From assembly GCA_964525185.1 (NCBI GenBank), contig CAZGFQ010000014.1, positions 1 through 48,656 on the forward strand: a stretch of DNA of 48,656 nucleotides. The letters run 5' to 3'. Shown one piece after another: positions 17,875 through 26,712 of this stretch. How positions within the stretch are numbered: the stretch's first letter is position 1; every line of letters starts with the position of its first letter. The stretch comes from JABHGY01 sp964525185 (GTDB taxonomy: Bacteria > Fidelibacterota > Marinisomatia > Marinisomatales > UBA1611). Both the position numbers and the translations under genes were made by a program. A model generated the notes under the pieces. That model was not told the DNA's origin, ran no database searches, and was given only the letters and a program-made list of their open reading frames with translations.

Positions 17875-19080
17875 ATGAAAGAAAGTATCATTGCTCAACC
17901 ACACTTAGCTGCAGAAGGGAAAAGAAAAATTGAGTGGGTTCGGCAACATATGCCCATCCTAAATCAAATTGAATCTGAATTTCTAAAGGATAAACCTTTC
18001 CAAGGATTGCGCGTATTGGTTTGTGTACATCTTGAAGCAAAAACAGCTTATTTAGCAAAAGTATTTGCTGCGGGTGGAGCGACTGTATCTGTGACGGGGA
18101 GTAATGCTTTATCAACAAAAGATGATGTTGCAGCTGCATTAGTTGAAGATGATCTTTATGTGTATGCGCAACATGGTGTTTCAGAAGAAGAATTAATCAA
18201 AAATATGAATCATGCACTTGATTTAAAACCAAATATCATTATTGATGACGGCGGAGATATTGTTGAAATTGTACACAACGAGCGGCCAGAATTATTAGCA
18301 GATTTATATGGTGCATGTGAGGAAACAACATCTGGTGTAGAGCGAGCGATTGAAAGGGCAAAGTATAATTCCTTACACTGCCCAGTTATGTTAATTAATA
18401 ATGCTCAATGTAAAACCATATTTGATAATTATCATGGTACAGGGCAGTCTGTATGGGATGGAATCATGAGAACTACCAATCTTGTTATTGCTGGGAAAAC
18501 AGTTGTGATTATCGGTTTTGGTTGGTGTGGTAAAGGAGTTGCAGATCGTGCAAAAGGTTTAGGTGCACATGTTATAATTTGTGAAATAGATCCTATTAAA
18601 GCGGTGGATGCAACTATGCATGGATATCAAGTCATACCCTTAATGGATGCTTCTGGAGTTGGCGATATATTCCTTACCATTACAGGGAAAGATAAAGTGT
18701 TACGACAAGAGCATGTTTCAAAAATGAAAAATGGTGCCATGATTGCCAATGCAGGACACTTTAATACTGAAATAGATTTAAATGGAATAAAATCCTTAGC
18801 CGTACAAACTAATTCTAATCGAGATAATATTGAAGGGTATCAATTAGAAAATGGTAACTGGGTTTATGTGTTGGGCGATGGAAATCTTGTGAATATTGCT
18901 TGTGCTGATGGGCATCCAGCAGAAATCATGGATACAAGTTTTGCATTACAAGCATTATCTGCATTACACATTGTCCAAAATCATTTAAAACTGGAATCCA
19001 CGGTTCATGCCGTACCCGTAGATATAGATCAAAAGGTGGCTTCTTTACGATTAGCTGGAATGGGAATTCGTATCGACTAA
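17875..19080 (+). CDS. ahcY: Adenosylhomocysteinase, short archaeal/Thermotoga type
   Basis: Splits S-adenosylhomocysteine into homocysteine and adenosine with bound NAD, removing the product inhibitor of methyltransferases. Visible features: HLEAKTA near 52, TGSN near 74, DDGGD near 123, EETTSG near 149, the K-x3-FDN catalytic pair near 180-184, and the NAD loop GFGWCGKG near 220. At 401 residues it is shorter than the usual 430-470, and it ends in GMGIRID without the C-terminal KPDHYRY that in long enzymes reaches into the neighbouring subunit's NAD site. GFGWCGKG and the short tail mark the archaeal/Thermotoga form, some members of which prefer S-inosylhomocysteine. Its end overlaps the convergent transporter gene by 4 bp. 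Confidence 0.92.
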   Translation: MKESIIAQPHLAAEGKRKIEWVRQHMPILNQIESEFLKDKPFQGLRVLVCVHLEAKTAYLAKVFAAGGATVSVTGSNALSTKDDVAAALVEDDLYVYAQHGVSEEELIKNMNHALDLKPNIIIDDGGDIVEIVHNERPELLADLYGACEETTSGVERAIERAKYNSLHCPVMLINNAQCKTIFDNYHGTGQSVWDGIMRTTNLVIAGKTVVIIGFGWCGKGVADRAKGLGAHVIICEIDPIKAVDATMHGYQVIPLMDASGVGDIFLTITGKDKVLRQEHVSKMKNGAMIANAGHFNTEIDLNGIKSLAVQTNSNRDNIEGYQLENGNWVYVLGDGNLVNIACADGHPAEIMDTSFALQALSALHIVQNHLKLESTVHAVPVDIDQKVASLRLAGMGIRID

Positions 19081-20294
19081 AGTAATAATCCTGCAACAGT
19101 AGCAGTAAGCCAAGAAGCTAACGCGCCTCCAAACATTGCTTTTAAACTCAATTTTGCTAAATCTTTTCTTCTTTCTGGCGCAATACCACCAATACCACCT
19201 AATTGAATTCCTACAGAAGCAAAATTTGCAAAACCACATAATGCATAACTTGCAATAATGGAAGAACGATGGGATAGTTCGCCTCCAGATGTCAGTGTAC
19301 TTAAATCTGTATAGGCAATTAATTCAGTTAAAACAATTTTCTTTCCCATTAACATTCCCACTGTACCTGATTCTTCCCATGGGATTCCCATAGACCAAGC
19401 TAAAGGTTTGAATATAAAGGCTAATATGCCTTCCATAGATAATCCAACCAAACCGAAGATATAATTAGCCATTGCAATTAGAGCCACAAAAGCAATCAGC
19501 ATGGCACCCACATTTGCAGCTAGTTTTAAGCCATCAGTAGCACCACGTGCAGTGGCTTCCATGACATTATCATCAAGTTTTTCAACATGAATATTTGTTG
19601 TCCCTTGAGTCTCAGATAGCTCGGTCTCAGGGTACATTATTTTGGCCACAACAAGTGCGGCTGGTGCACTCATAATGGAAGCGGCCATAAGATGACCAGC
19701 AATATTAGGAACATGGGATAACATTTGAACATAAATAGCCATAACACCACCTGCCACTGTGGCAAAACCACCTACCATAACAGCCATCAATTCGGATTGT
19801 GTCATATTAGGAATAAATGGTCGAATCATGAGTGGCGATTCCGTTTGGCCAACAAAAATATTAGCTGAAACACTCAAAGTTTCGCTTCCGCTTGTTTTGA
19901 AAGTTTTCTGCATTGCTTTTGATATCCATTTAACAATGAATTGCATTATACCTAAATGATAAGCAACAGCCATTAACGAAGAAAAGAAAATAATGGTGGG
20001 TAAAATTCGAAATGCAATATTGATCATTGGAATTTCCATTTGACCTGTTACAAAAGATTGGAATAAAAAATCGCCCCCTAAATCCGCAAAGGATATTAAT
20101 TTTTTTACCACTTTATCTACGAAGGAAAAGAAAGGTTGGCCAATGGGCGTTTTTAGAATGAATAGTCCAAAAAAGAGTTGAAGGCCTAACCCCCAAGCAA
20201 TAAGAGATTTATCTACAGCTTGCCGATTGTTAGACATAGCATATGCAATTCCAATCAATACTCCAATTCCGATAATTCCAATAAAGTGTGTCAT
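19077..20294 (-). CDS. Concentrative nucleoside transporter (CNT/NupC family)
   Basis: A 405-residue inner-membrane protein with the CNT core. GQTESPLMIRPFIPNMTQSE at about 150-170 is the nucleoside-binding helical hairpin, and GGFATVAGGVMAIY and SAPAALVVAKIMYPE follow in order; the C-terminal part has a second hairpin near LTELIAYTDL and then ALCGFANFASVGIQLGGIG. The family couples nucleoside uptake to sodium or proton entry. Its stop overlaps that of adenosylhomocysteinase by 4 bp, and a nucleoside hydrolase lies 1.1 kb away, which fits nucleoside salvage. It is transcribed as a single gene from the 132-bp gap it shares with the ZIP gene. Confidence 0.92.
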   Translation of the reverse strand: MTHFIGIIGIGVLIGIAYAMSNNRQAVDKSLIAWGLGLQLFFGLFILKTPIGQPFFSFVDKVVKKLISFADLGGDFLFQSFVTGQMEIPMINIAFRILPTIIFFSSLMAVAYHLGIMQFIVKWISKAMQKTFKTSGSETLSVSANIFVGQTESPLMIRPFIPNMTQSELMAVMVGGFATVAGGVMAIYVQMLSHVPNIAGHLMAASIMSAPAALVVAKIMYPETELSETQGTTNIHVEKLDDNVMEATARGATDGLKLAANVGAMLIAFVALIAMANYIFGLVGLSMEGILAFIFKPLAWSMGIPWEESGTVGMLMGKKIVLTELIAYTDLSTLTSGGELSHRSSIIASYALCGFANFASVGIQLGGIGGIAPERRKDLAKLSLKAMFGGALASWLTATVAGLLL

Positions 20295-20353
20295 TGTCTA
20301 TATTTCCAATATGGGTTGATTCATTATTTAGGTCGGGATACTACACATGATTA

Positions 20354-20384
20354 TGATGTGAAAAAAAACATAAATTCCACATCA
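20354..20384. promoter_or_regulatory. 7-bp dyad in the CNT/ZIP divergent promoter region
   Basis: TGATGTG (20354-20360) and CACATCA (20378-20384) are perfect inverted repeats with a 17-nt A-rich spacer, lying between the divergent transporter genes. A further CACAT at 20344-20348 pairs with ATGTG at 20356-20360. It may be an operator for either transporter, but the arms are short. Confidence 0.25.
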
Positions 20385-20426
20385 AATTATGAGTAAAAAT
20401 AAACATTCTATTGTAGGAACAGATCA

Positions 20427-21167
20427 ATGCTTCTAGGAACAATCATTTTTTTTAGTTTACTTGGAAGTTTGGGTGCCATTGCGCTTTCTGGGCTATTTCT
20501 CTTATTTCCAAATAGAATCCAAAATACACTTATCCCTGGTTTAATTAGTTATGCAACCGGTACTTTGTTAGGAACGGCCTTTCTAGGAATGATTCCCCAC
20601 GCATTAGAACATTTACCTGTGCCCCAGTTAGCATTAACATTATTATTGGGCATTCTCCTTTTTTTCATGTTAGAAAAATTTGTAGTATGGCGACATTGTC
20701 ATAGCCATTCTTGTGAAGTGCATGAAACGTCTGGACCTTTAATTTTAATCGGAGATGCATTTCATAATTTTGTAGATGGTATTTTAATTGCGGGAGCATT
20801 TTTATCGTCATATCAATTAGGAATTGTTACAGCCGTATCTGTTGTTTTCCACGAAGTTCCACAGGAAGTGGGCGATTTTGCTATTTTACTAAAAAATAAA
20901 TATTCTAAGAAAAAGGCTTTTGGGCTCAATATTATATCAGGATTGAGCTCTGTTGTTGGCGCTGTTTTAGCCTATACATTAATGGATCAAATGCATTATT
21001 TAACACCCTATGTCATGGGAATTGCTGCAGCAAGTTTTATATACATTGCATTAGCTGATCTTATTCCAGATTTACATAATCATATTAGTTTTAAAGAAAG
21101 TATCAGCCAGGTAGTTTTACTATCTTTAGGTATTTTTACTATATATTATCTTGGGCATGTTGGGTAA
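20427..21167 (+). CDS. ZIP family divalent metal transporter
   Basis: A 246-residue inner-membrane protein of about eight segments that imports zinc or related metals. The two diagnostic metal-site helices are present: GDAFHNFVDGILIA near 111-124 and FHEVPQEVGDFAILL near 141-155. The loop before them (WRHCHSHSCEVHE) is rich in His and Cys, as in many ZIP proteins. The ATG at 20427 follows a TAGGAACAGATCA stretch that contains a usable ribosome site. YidD follows after 6 bp and a nucleoside hydrolase after that, so the three are probably co-transcribed, though they have no obvious shared role. Confidence 0.9.
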   Translation: MLLGTIIFFSLLGSLGAIALSGLFLLFPNRIQNTLIPGLISYATGTLLGTAFLGMIPHALEHLPVPQLALTLLLGILLFFMLEKFVVWRHCHSHSCEVHETSGPLILIGDAFHNFVDGILIAGAFLSSYQLGIVTAVSVVFHEVPQEVGDFAILLKNKYSKKKAFGLNIISGLSSVVGAVLAYTLMDQMHYLTPYVMGIAAASFIYIALADLIPDLHNHISFKESISQVVLLSLGIFTIYYLGHVG

Positions 21168-21173
21168 TAATTT

Positions 21174-21404
21174 GTGAAAATCATTTCCAATCTTTTAAAG
21201 ATACCAATAAAAATATATCAATGGTTTATTTCACCCATTTTTCCAAATACTTGCCGTTATGCGCCCACTTGTTCTCAGTATGCAGTAGAAGCTTTAGATG
21301 AATGGGGCCCATTAAAAGGATTATGGTTGGCAATAAAAAGATTAAGTCGATGCCACCCGTGGGGAGATAGTGGTTATGACCCAGTTCCAATGAAAGAAAA
21401 GTAA
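21174..21404 (+). CDS. yidD: Membrane protein insertion efficiency factor YidD
   Basis: A 76-residue membrane-associated protein that supports YidC-dependent insertion of inner-membrane proteins. The family pattern is complete: WFISPIFPNTCRYAPTCSQY, then A-VEALDEWGP-KG-WLAIKRLSRCHPWG-GYDPVP, with its three conserved Cys. The start is GTG at 21174. In many bacteria yidD sits between rnpA and yidC; here it is placed between a ZIP transporter and a nucleoside hydrolase, so it has left that cluster or been rearranged. Confidence 0.95.
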   Translation: MKIISNLLKIPIKIYQWFISPIFPNTCRYAPTCSQYAVEALDEWGPLKGLWLAIKRLSRCHPWGDSGYDPVPMKEK

Positions 21405-21405
21405 A

Positions 21406-22341
21406 ATGAAACAAATAATTTTAGATTGTGATCCAGGCCAAGATGATGCAGTTGCATTAGCATTAGCCATGGCGGCAACGGATGAAATTGAGTTATTAGG
21501 TGTTACAACGGTTGCAGGGAATGTTCCGTTGAAGTTGACTCAGCGAAATGCACGTATCATGTGTGACATGTGCAATCGGCCTGATGTAAAAGTATATGCT
21601 GGTGCAGAAAAACCCATGGTTCATGACTTAGTTACGGCGGAACATGTACATGGGAAAAGTGGATTGGATGGGATTGATATTTATGAGCCCAATCATCCAC
21701 TAGAAGAAAAGCATGCTGTCGATTATATTATTGAAACATGTTTATCATCCGAAAATGACAGTATAATACTTGTGCCCACAGGTCCATTAACCAATATAGG
21801 TTTAGCTATTGAGCGTGAGCCCGCCATTCTTCCAAAAATACAGGAAATTGTCCTCATGGGTGGTGCATTAAGGGAAGGGGGCAATATAACACCATCTGCA
21901 GAATTCAATATTTATGTGGATCCAGAAGCTGCTCAAATTGTCCTTAAATGTGGACGCCCAATTGTGGCCATGAGTTTAGATGTAACGCATCAAGTATTAA
22001 CCACGCGTAAAAGGGTGGATGCTATTCGAAAATTAAATTCAACCGTTGGAGAGCATATTGCATCTTTAATTGAATTTTATGAAAGATATGACGAGGAAAA
22101 ATATCATTTTGACGGAGCGCCACTTCATGATCCTTGTACGGTTGCTTATTTATTAAAGCCTGAATTATTTTCTCTAAAAGAAGTAAATATGGAAGTGGAA
22201 ACTGGTGGGAAATTTACCCGAGGAGCCACCGTAGTCGACTTTTGGGATGTAACAGATCGATTGCCAAATGTGAAATGGGCTTATGATGTGGACGATGAAG
22301 CCTTTTTTAAATTATTGAATGAATATTTAGAAAAACTTTAA
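21406..22341 (+). CDS. Nucleoside hydrolase (inosine-uridine type)
   Basis: Hydrolyses the N-glycosidic bond of ribonucleosides to give free base and ribose in salvage. The 311-residue protein has the calcium site DCDPGQDDA at 6-14, the VPTGPLTN and VLMGG elements (about 120-150), EFNIYVDPEAA near 165 and LHDP with the last calcium Asp near 243. The length is normal for the family. The ATG is one base after the yidD stop. With the CNT transporter and adenosylhomocysteinase nearby it suggests a nucleoside salvage neighbourhood. The preferred nucleoside cannot be told from sequence, so I do not assign rihA, B or C. Confidence 0.92.
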   Translation: MKQIILDCDPGQDDAVALALAMAATDEIELLGVTTVAGNVPLKLTQRNARIMCDMCNRPDVKVYAGAEKPMVHDLVTAEHVHGKSGLDGIDIYEPNHPLEEKHAVDYIIETCLSSENDSIILVPTGPLTNIGLAIEREPAILPKIQEIVLMGGALREGGNITPSAEFNIYVDPEAAQIVLKCGRPIVAMSLDVTHQVLTTRKRVDAIRKLNSTVGEHIASLIEFYERYDEEKYHFDGAPLHDPCTVAYLLKPELFSLKEVNMEVETGGKFTRGATVVDFWDVTDRLPNVKWAYDVDDEAFFKLLNEYLEKL

Positions 22342-22353
22342 AGTTTGTTTTAC

Positions 22354-22385
22354 AAAAAAACCCCAAAATATTGGGGCTTTTTTTT
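22354..22385. terminator. Bidirectional Rho-independent terminator
   Basis: CCCCAA (22361-22366) pairs with TTGGGG (22371-22376) around an AATA loop, flanked by A7 on the left and T8 on the right, so it can end both the nucleoside hydrolase transcript and the convergent beta-oxidation operon. Confidence 0.88.
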
Positions 22386-22411
22386 GATCTCAAAACAAGG
22401 AGGGTTTCGAA

Positions 22412-24760
22412 TCAATTACGTAAAGGTTTCCCTTTCTTCAGCATAAACCTGATTCGGTCTTGAGACAATTTTTCACCTGCGAGAGAAATAAAAGCTTCAC
22501 GCTCAATATCTAAGAGATATTGTTCATCAACAGATTTTGTTAATCCAGCTTTATCTCCACCTGTAATGACGTAGGCTAATTTTTTACCAATATATTCATC
22601 ATGGTCTGAGATTTTACCGGAGGCTTTAAATCCTTTAAGTGCCATAGTCATAGCTGTTCGACCTCCAGCTCCTGGGAGTTTAAGGTCATCTCTATAGGTT
22701 GGTGGCTCATATCCTTCAGCTAATTCGAGTGCTTTTTGTTTCGCAACCCAAATACGTTGATCATCATTTAAAACAACTGTATCAGACTTTAACAGATAGC
22801 CTAAGAATTTGGCTTCATCTGCACTTGTTGCCACTTTAGCAAATCCAATTGTTTCAAATGCTTTTTGGGCAATTTGAAATGCGTTACGAATTCCACCTTT
22901 GCCTGCATTTTCAAATAAGTTCAGTAACATGCGCAAATTTCCACCTGCACCCGGGATGAGTCCAACACCCACTTCGACTGCACCAATATATAGTTCTGCA
23001 GATGCTACGCGATGGGCGGCAGGTCCAATAAATTCAAATCCGCCACCAAGTGTTAATTGAAATGGAGCCGCCACAACAGGCGCTTTAGAGAAACGAATTC
23101 TCTGCATCAAATCTTGGAACTGTTTTGAAATTAATTCTAGTTTATCCCAGTCTTGATCATCGCACATTTGAATGATTCCGGCTAGATTGGCTCCTGCACA
23201 AAAATTCGGTCCTTGATGCCCTAGCACCATTCCTTTATATTTTCCTTTATCCAACAGATCTAAACCGGTTTTCACCATTTCAATAATAGAACCATCAATT
23301 GGGTTGAGTGTTGGTTGTAATACAGAATGAAATTCTACATTCAATATTCCATCCCCCAAATCAATGAGACTAGCACTCCAATGTTTTTTAATCACATTAC
23401 CAGCAGATTTATGAAGATTTAGGCTCAATATTTTATTCCCTAATTCTATTTCTTGGATTGTTTTTTCATTTGGATCATAAAAAGTGGAAACGCCATCATT
23501 TACCGTATAAAATGAATCTCTACCTGAATCCAGCATATACTGTACCCATCTCGGAATTGATTTTCCTTCTTCTTTCATACGAGCAATGGATTCTGGCACA
23601 CCAATGGCATCCCAAGTTTCAAATGGTCCCAGTTCCCAGCCGAATCCCCATTTCATTGCATTGTCTACGTTGACAATATCATCACTGATTTCGGGTACAC
23701 GATTTGCTGAGTACAATAAAGTACGTGCTAATATTTCCCAAAAGAATTTCCCGGCTTTATCGTCGCTATAGGCCATTGCCTTTATTTTTTCACTAACCGT
23801 TTGACGATCTTTCGCTAAACGAAAACCATCAAATCGAACCGCATTTTGGGGCGTATAATCACCCGTAGCTAAATCGACAGAAAGAATTCCTTCTTTTGTT
23901 TTTTGATAAAACCCAGCTTTAGTTTTTTGGCCAAGTCGTCCGTCGTCAATCAATGTTTTTAATATAGGCGGTATGGTAAATACATCCCTTTCTTCATCAT
24001 TTTCACCGCGATCAAAACTTGTTTTAGCTACATGAGCGAGTGTATCTAGCCCAACAACATCAGCCGTACGGAATGTAGCACTTTTGGGTCGCCCAGTAAT
24101 GGTGCCCGTTAATTTGTCTACTTCTTCTACCGTTAATCCCATTTCTTCTGCTACTTGCAAAGTAACCATCATTCCGAATACACCAACACGATTTCCGATA
24201 AAATTGGGTGTATCTTTCGCATGCACAATCCCTTTGCCTAAAACATCAGATCCAAATAAAGCAATGGAATCATACACATCTTGGTCTGTTTGTTCACCTT
24301 TGACTAATTCAAGCAATCGCATATATCGAGGCGGGTTAAAAAAGTGCGTTATCATGAACCGACTTTTTAATTCATCTGGTAATACAGATATTAAATCATT
24401 CAATGGAATGCCAGATGTATTTGATGTCATAATCACAGATGATTTTAGGTGAGGCGTAATTTTCTCATATACAGCATGTTTAATATCAAGGCGTTCCGCA
24501 ACAGCTTCAATCACCCAGTCCACATCTTCCAACTTATTCAAATGTTCATCATAATTACATGCTTCTACCAGGGTAGCATTTTTTGGTTTGTAGAGTGGAG
24601 CTGGCTTCAACTTGGTTAATGATTCAACACCTTTATCGGCTAATTCTTGGCTGATGTCAAATAAGACGGATGGAATTCCTGCGTTAGCAAGATGTCCTGC
24701 AATTTGTGCCCCCATGACGCCTGCGCCTAAGACTGCTACTTTGTCAAAATTAGTTTTCAT
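22412..24760 (-). CDS. fadN: 3-hydroxyacyl-CoA dehydrogenase / enoyl-CoA hydratase, FadN type
   Basis: Bifunctional beta-oxidation enzyme of 782 residues: hydrates 2-enoyl-CoA and oxidises the 3-hydroxyacyl-CoA with NAD. The dehydrogenase comes first (Rossmann GAGVMGAQIAGHLANAG at about 12-28, catalytic HFFNPPRYM near 142) and the crotonase domain last (oxyanion NFCAGANLAG near 510, LGGGFEF with one catalytic Glu, and EVGVGLIPGAGG with the second). This order is that of Bacillus FadN, the reverse of E. coli FadB. It is the last gene of the minus-strand fad operon, 8 bp after the hemolysin III-like gene, and ends at a bidirectional terminator. Confidence 0.93.
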   Translation of the reverse strand: MKTNFDKVAVLGAGVMGAQIAGHLANAGIPSVLFDISQELADKGVESLTKLKPAPLYKPKNATLVEACNYDEHLNKLEDVDWVIEAVAERLDIKHAVYEKITPHLKSSVIMTSNTSGIPLNDLISVLPDELKSRFMITHFFNPPRYMRLLELVKGEQTDQDVYDSIALFGSDVLGKGIVHAKDTPNFIGNRVGVFGMMVTLQVAEEMGLTVEEVDKLTGTITGRPKSATFRTADVVGLDTLAHVAKTSFDRGENDEERDVFTIPPILKTLIDDGRLGQKTKAGFYQKTKEGILSVDLATGDYTPQNAVRFDGFRLAKDRQTVSEKIKAMAYSDDKAGKFFWEILARTLLYSANRVPEISDDIVNVDNAMKWGFGWELGPFETWDAIGVPESIARMKEEGKSIPRWVQYMLDSGRDSFYTVNDGVSTFYDPNEKTIQEIELGNKILSLNLHKSAGNVIKKHWSASLIDLGDGILNVEFHSVLQPTLNPIDGSIIEMVKTGLDLLDKGKYKGMVLGHQGPNFCAGANLAGIIQMCDDQDWDKLELISKQFQDLMQRIRFSKAPVVAAPFQLTLGGGFEFIGPAAHRVASAELYIGAVEVGVGLIPGAGGNLRMLLNLFENAGKGGIRNAFQIAQKAFETIGFAKVATSADEAKFLGYLLKSDTVVLNDDQRIWVAKQKALELAEGYEPPTYRDDLKLPGAGGRTAMTMALKGFKASGKISDHDEYIGKKLAYVITGGDKAGLTKSVDEQYLLDIEREAFISLAGEKLSQDRIRFMLKKGKPLRN

Positions 24761-24768
24761 AATGTCCT

Positions 24769-25431
24769 CTATGTTTTAATGATATTTTCAAAAATAGTAA
24801 TATAACGATACATGACCCAGAAATGACTCGCACTGCCTGCTAGAACTAACACATGCCAAATTTCATGATGTCCGAATCCTTTTCGGGGCGACTCTTGACG
24901 ATCCAGGGAATAAAAAATGACACCAATGGAATAAAATAATCCTCCCACAAATAGCCAGGCAATTGCCCCCAATGGTAAAGCAATAATTAAAGGCCAAATG
25001 GCAATCAGAGACAACCAGCCCATAAAGACATAATAAACGGTAGAAAACCATTCAGGAAAATCAAATTGGAATAATTTCCATAAAACACCAAAAAGAGCTA
25101 ATCCCCAAATGAATCCAAATAAACTGATTCCCCAAGGTCCGCGTAATGGAATAAGACAAATAGGAGTATAAGTGGCCGCAATTAGAACATATATCATCAT
25201 ATGATCGAATCGTCTCAGAATGGATTCTGCTCGGCCACTAACGTTTATCCAATGATATAATGTGCTAGCTGTGTAAAGTAAAAATAATCCACTTCCAAAT
25301 ATGGAAAAAGAAACAACTTTCCACGGATCAAATGGTTGGCCGGATTTGTGGATTAATGCAATTGTAGCAATCACAGAAAAAATGGCTCCTATCACATGCG
25401 TTAAACCACTCATTGGATCTTTTAACTTCAT
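24769..25431 (-). CDS. Hemolysin III family / PAQR-type membrane protein
   Basis: A 220-residue seven-segment membrane protein. The PAQR/TrhA zinc-site motifs are all present: TASTLYHWI (Ser and His) near 55, FDHMMIYVLIAATYTP near 75-90 and GHHEIWHVLVLAGSASHF near 190-207. Bacterial members are linked to membrane-lipid homeostasis, and PAQR proteins in eukaryotes to lipid hydrolysis; the name hemolysin is historical. It lies inside the beta-oxidation operon, 7 bp after the thiolase gene and 8 bp before fadN, which suggests a role tied to fatty acids. That role is inference from position. Confidence 0.87.
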   Translation of the reverse strand: MKLKDPMSGLTHVIGAIFSVIATIALIHKSGQPFDPWKVVSFSIFGSGLFLLYTASTLYHWINVSGRAESILRRFDHMMIYVLIAATYTPICLIPLRGPWGISLFGFIWGLALFGVLWKLFQFDFPEWFSTVYYVFMGWLSLIAIWPLIIALPLGAIAWLFVGGLFYSIGVIFYSLDRQESPRKGFGHHEIWHVLVLAGSASHFWVMYRYITIFENIIKT

Positions 25432-25438
25432 TCAGGTT

Positions 25439-26566
25439 TTATCGTTTAATGATGGTTGCAATTCCTTGACCGCTTCCAATACACATTGTTGCTAAGCCAG
25501 TATGAGTATCTTGTTGTTCCATCACATTAATGAGCGTTGTAATAATGCGTGCGCCCGAACAACCCAATGGGTGACCAAGTGCGATTGCGCCACCATTAAG
25601 ATTAATTTTTTCTTTATCCCATCCACCTTCTTGAATCACATATAATGACTGAGCTCCGAATGCTTCATTCAGCTCAATCGTTTGAATGTCGTCCATACTA
25701 AGTCCTGCTTTTTTTAATGCTTTTTTTGTGGCAGGGAGGGGACCTGCACCCATGTGTGTCCAATCCAATCCAGCAACGGCTCGACTCACAATTTCAGCTC
25801 GAGATGTTAATCCATTCGCTTCAGCAAATGCTTTACTCGTGATTAAAATAGCAGAAGCACCAATGGAAATGGGGCTACTTGTGGCAGCCGTAACAGAACC
25901 GCCTTCCATAAAAGCAGGATTCAGGCTTTTTATTTTATCCACATCTGGTTCTCGTGGGCCTTCATCCTTGCTTACAGTTGCTTCTCCATATATATCGATG
26001 GGAATAAGTTCATTATCAAATTTCCCATCAGCATAAGCTGCCAAAGCTTTTTTATGAGAATGTATGGCAAAATCATCTTGATCTTCACGAGATATATTTC
26101 CATCATTCGCAAGATTTTCTGCCGTTTCTCCCATGCCAATGTAAAATTCTTGCTGTGCTAATTCGGGATGAAAATCTGGAGCAAATCCACCCATTGGGAC
26201 ACTAAACATATCTTCTACGCCGACAGCAATGCCAACATCAATATCTCCAGCTTCAATGGCAGTACTGAGCTGATGCACTGCATCCATCGAAGATCCACAA
26301 AATCGATTCACTACTTTTCCGCCTGCTTCTTTTGGGATTCCAGCTAAAATGGCGACAGAACGTCCCATTATCATTCCTTGTGGACCTTCCGGGAAAGCAC
26401 ACCCAAGAACAACATCTTCAACAGCTGAGGGGGAGACGGATTCATTTCGTGCTAATAGACCTTTTACCACTTGTGCGGCTAAATCATCTGAACGAATCCC
26501 AACCAATTGACCATTTTTTAACCCGATGGGTGATCGCACCGCATCAATAATGACAGAATTACTCAT
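25439..26566 (-). CDS. fadA: Acetyl-CoA acyltransferase (3-ketoacyl-CoA thiolase)
   Basis: Cleaves 3-ketoacyl-CoA with CoA to acetyl-CoA and a shortened acyl-CoA. The 375-residue protein has the thiolase active site: NRFCGSSMDA with the nucleophilic Cys near 90, NEAFGAQSL, GGAIALGHPLGCSGAR with the catalytic His, and CIGSGQGIA with the second Cys near 364. Its ATG overlaps the TGA of the small gene before it (ATGA), and GGGAG 6 nt upstream lies within that small gene, so expression is coupled. It is the partner of FadN downstream in the operon. A biosynthetic thiolase is less likely in this context. Confidence 0.93.
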   Translation of the reverse strand: MSNSVIIDAVRSPIGLKNGQLVGIRSDDLAAQVVKGLLARNESVSPSAVEDVVLGCAFPEGPQGMIMGRSVAILAGIPKEAGGKVVNRFCGSSMDAVHQLSTAIEAGDIDVGIAVGVEDMFSVPMGGFAPDFHPELAQQEFYIGMGETAENLANDGNISREDQDDFAIHSHKKALAAYADGKFDNELIPIDIYGEATVSKDEGPREPDVDKIKSLNPAFMEGGSVTAATSSPISIGASAILITSKAFAEANGLTSRAEIVSRAVAGLDWTHMGAGPLPATKKALKKAGLSMDDIQTIELNEAFGAQSLYVIQEGGWDKEKINLNGGAIALGHPLGCSGARIITTLINVMEQQDTHTGLATMCIGSGQGIATIIKR

Positions 26567-26703
26567 TTTGAACTCCCATGTTTATAATTTCGATTTTCTC
26601 GATTTAATAAATATTGATCGATATTTATATCAATCAATAGATTAGTTTTTATGTGAGACTTTTTCTTTCTTCTGTTCCACTTGTATTTTTTAAATAGTTT
26701 CAT
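26563..26703 (-). CDS. Small basic protein of 46 residues in the fad operon, unknown
   Basis: This short reading frame runs from ATG at 26703 to TGA at 26565-26563. It has a near-consensus AGGAGG 5 nt before the ATG, overlapping the stop codon of the acyl-CoA dehydrogenase gene, and its stop overlaps the thiolase ATG as ATGA. The product begins MKLFKKYKWNRRKKKSH, strongly basic, and ends NRENRNYKHGSSK; it has no membrane segment or motif I know. Strong ribosome site, tight packing on both sides and translational coupling support a real gene. It could instead be a leader that sets thiolase translation. A near-perfect 22-bp palindrome (26607-26628) lies within it. Confidence 0.62.
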   Translation of the reverse strand: MKLFKKYKWNRRKKKSHIKTNLLIDINIDQYLLNRENRNYKHGSSK

Positions 26704-26712
26704 TATTTCCTC

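Noticed and set aside
26607..26628. Near-perfect 22-bp palindrome as an operator for thiolase
   Set aside because: It falls inside the probable small gene at 26563-26703, far from a promoter within the operon, and AT-rich codons could give it by chance. It would regain interest if the small gene is not real.
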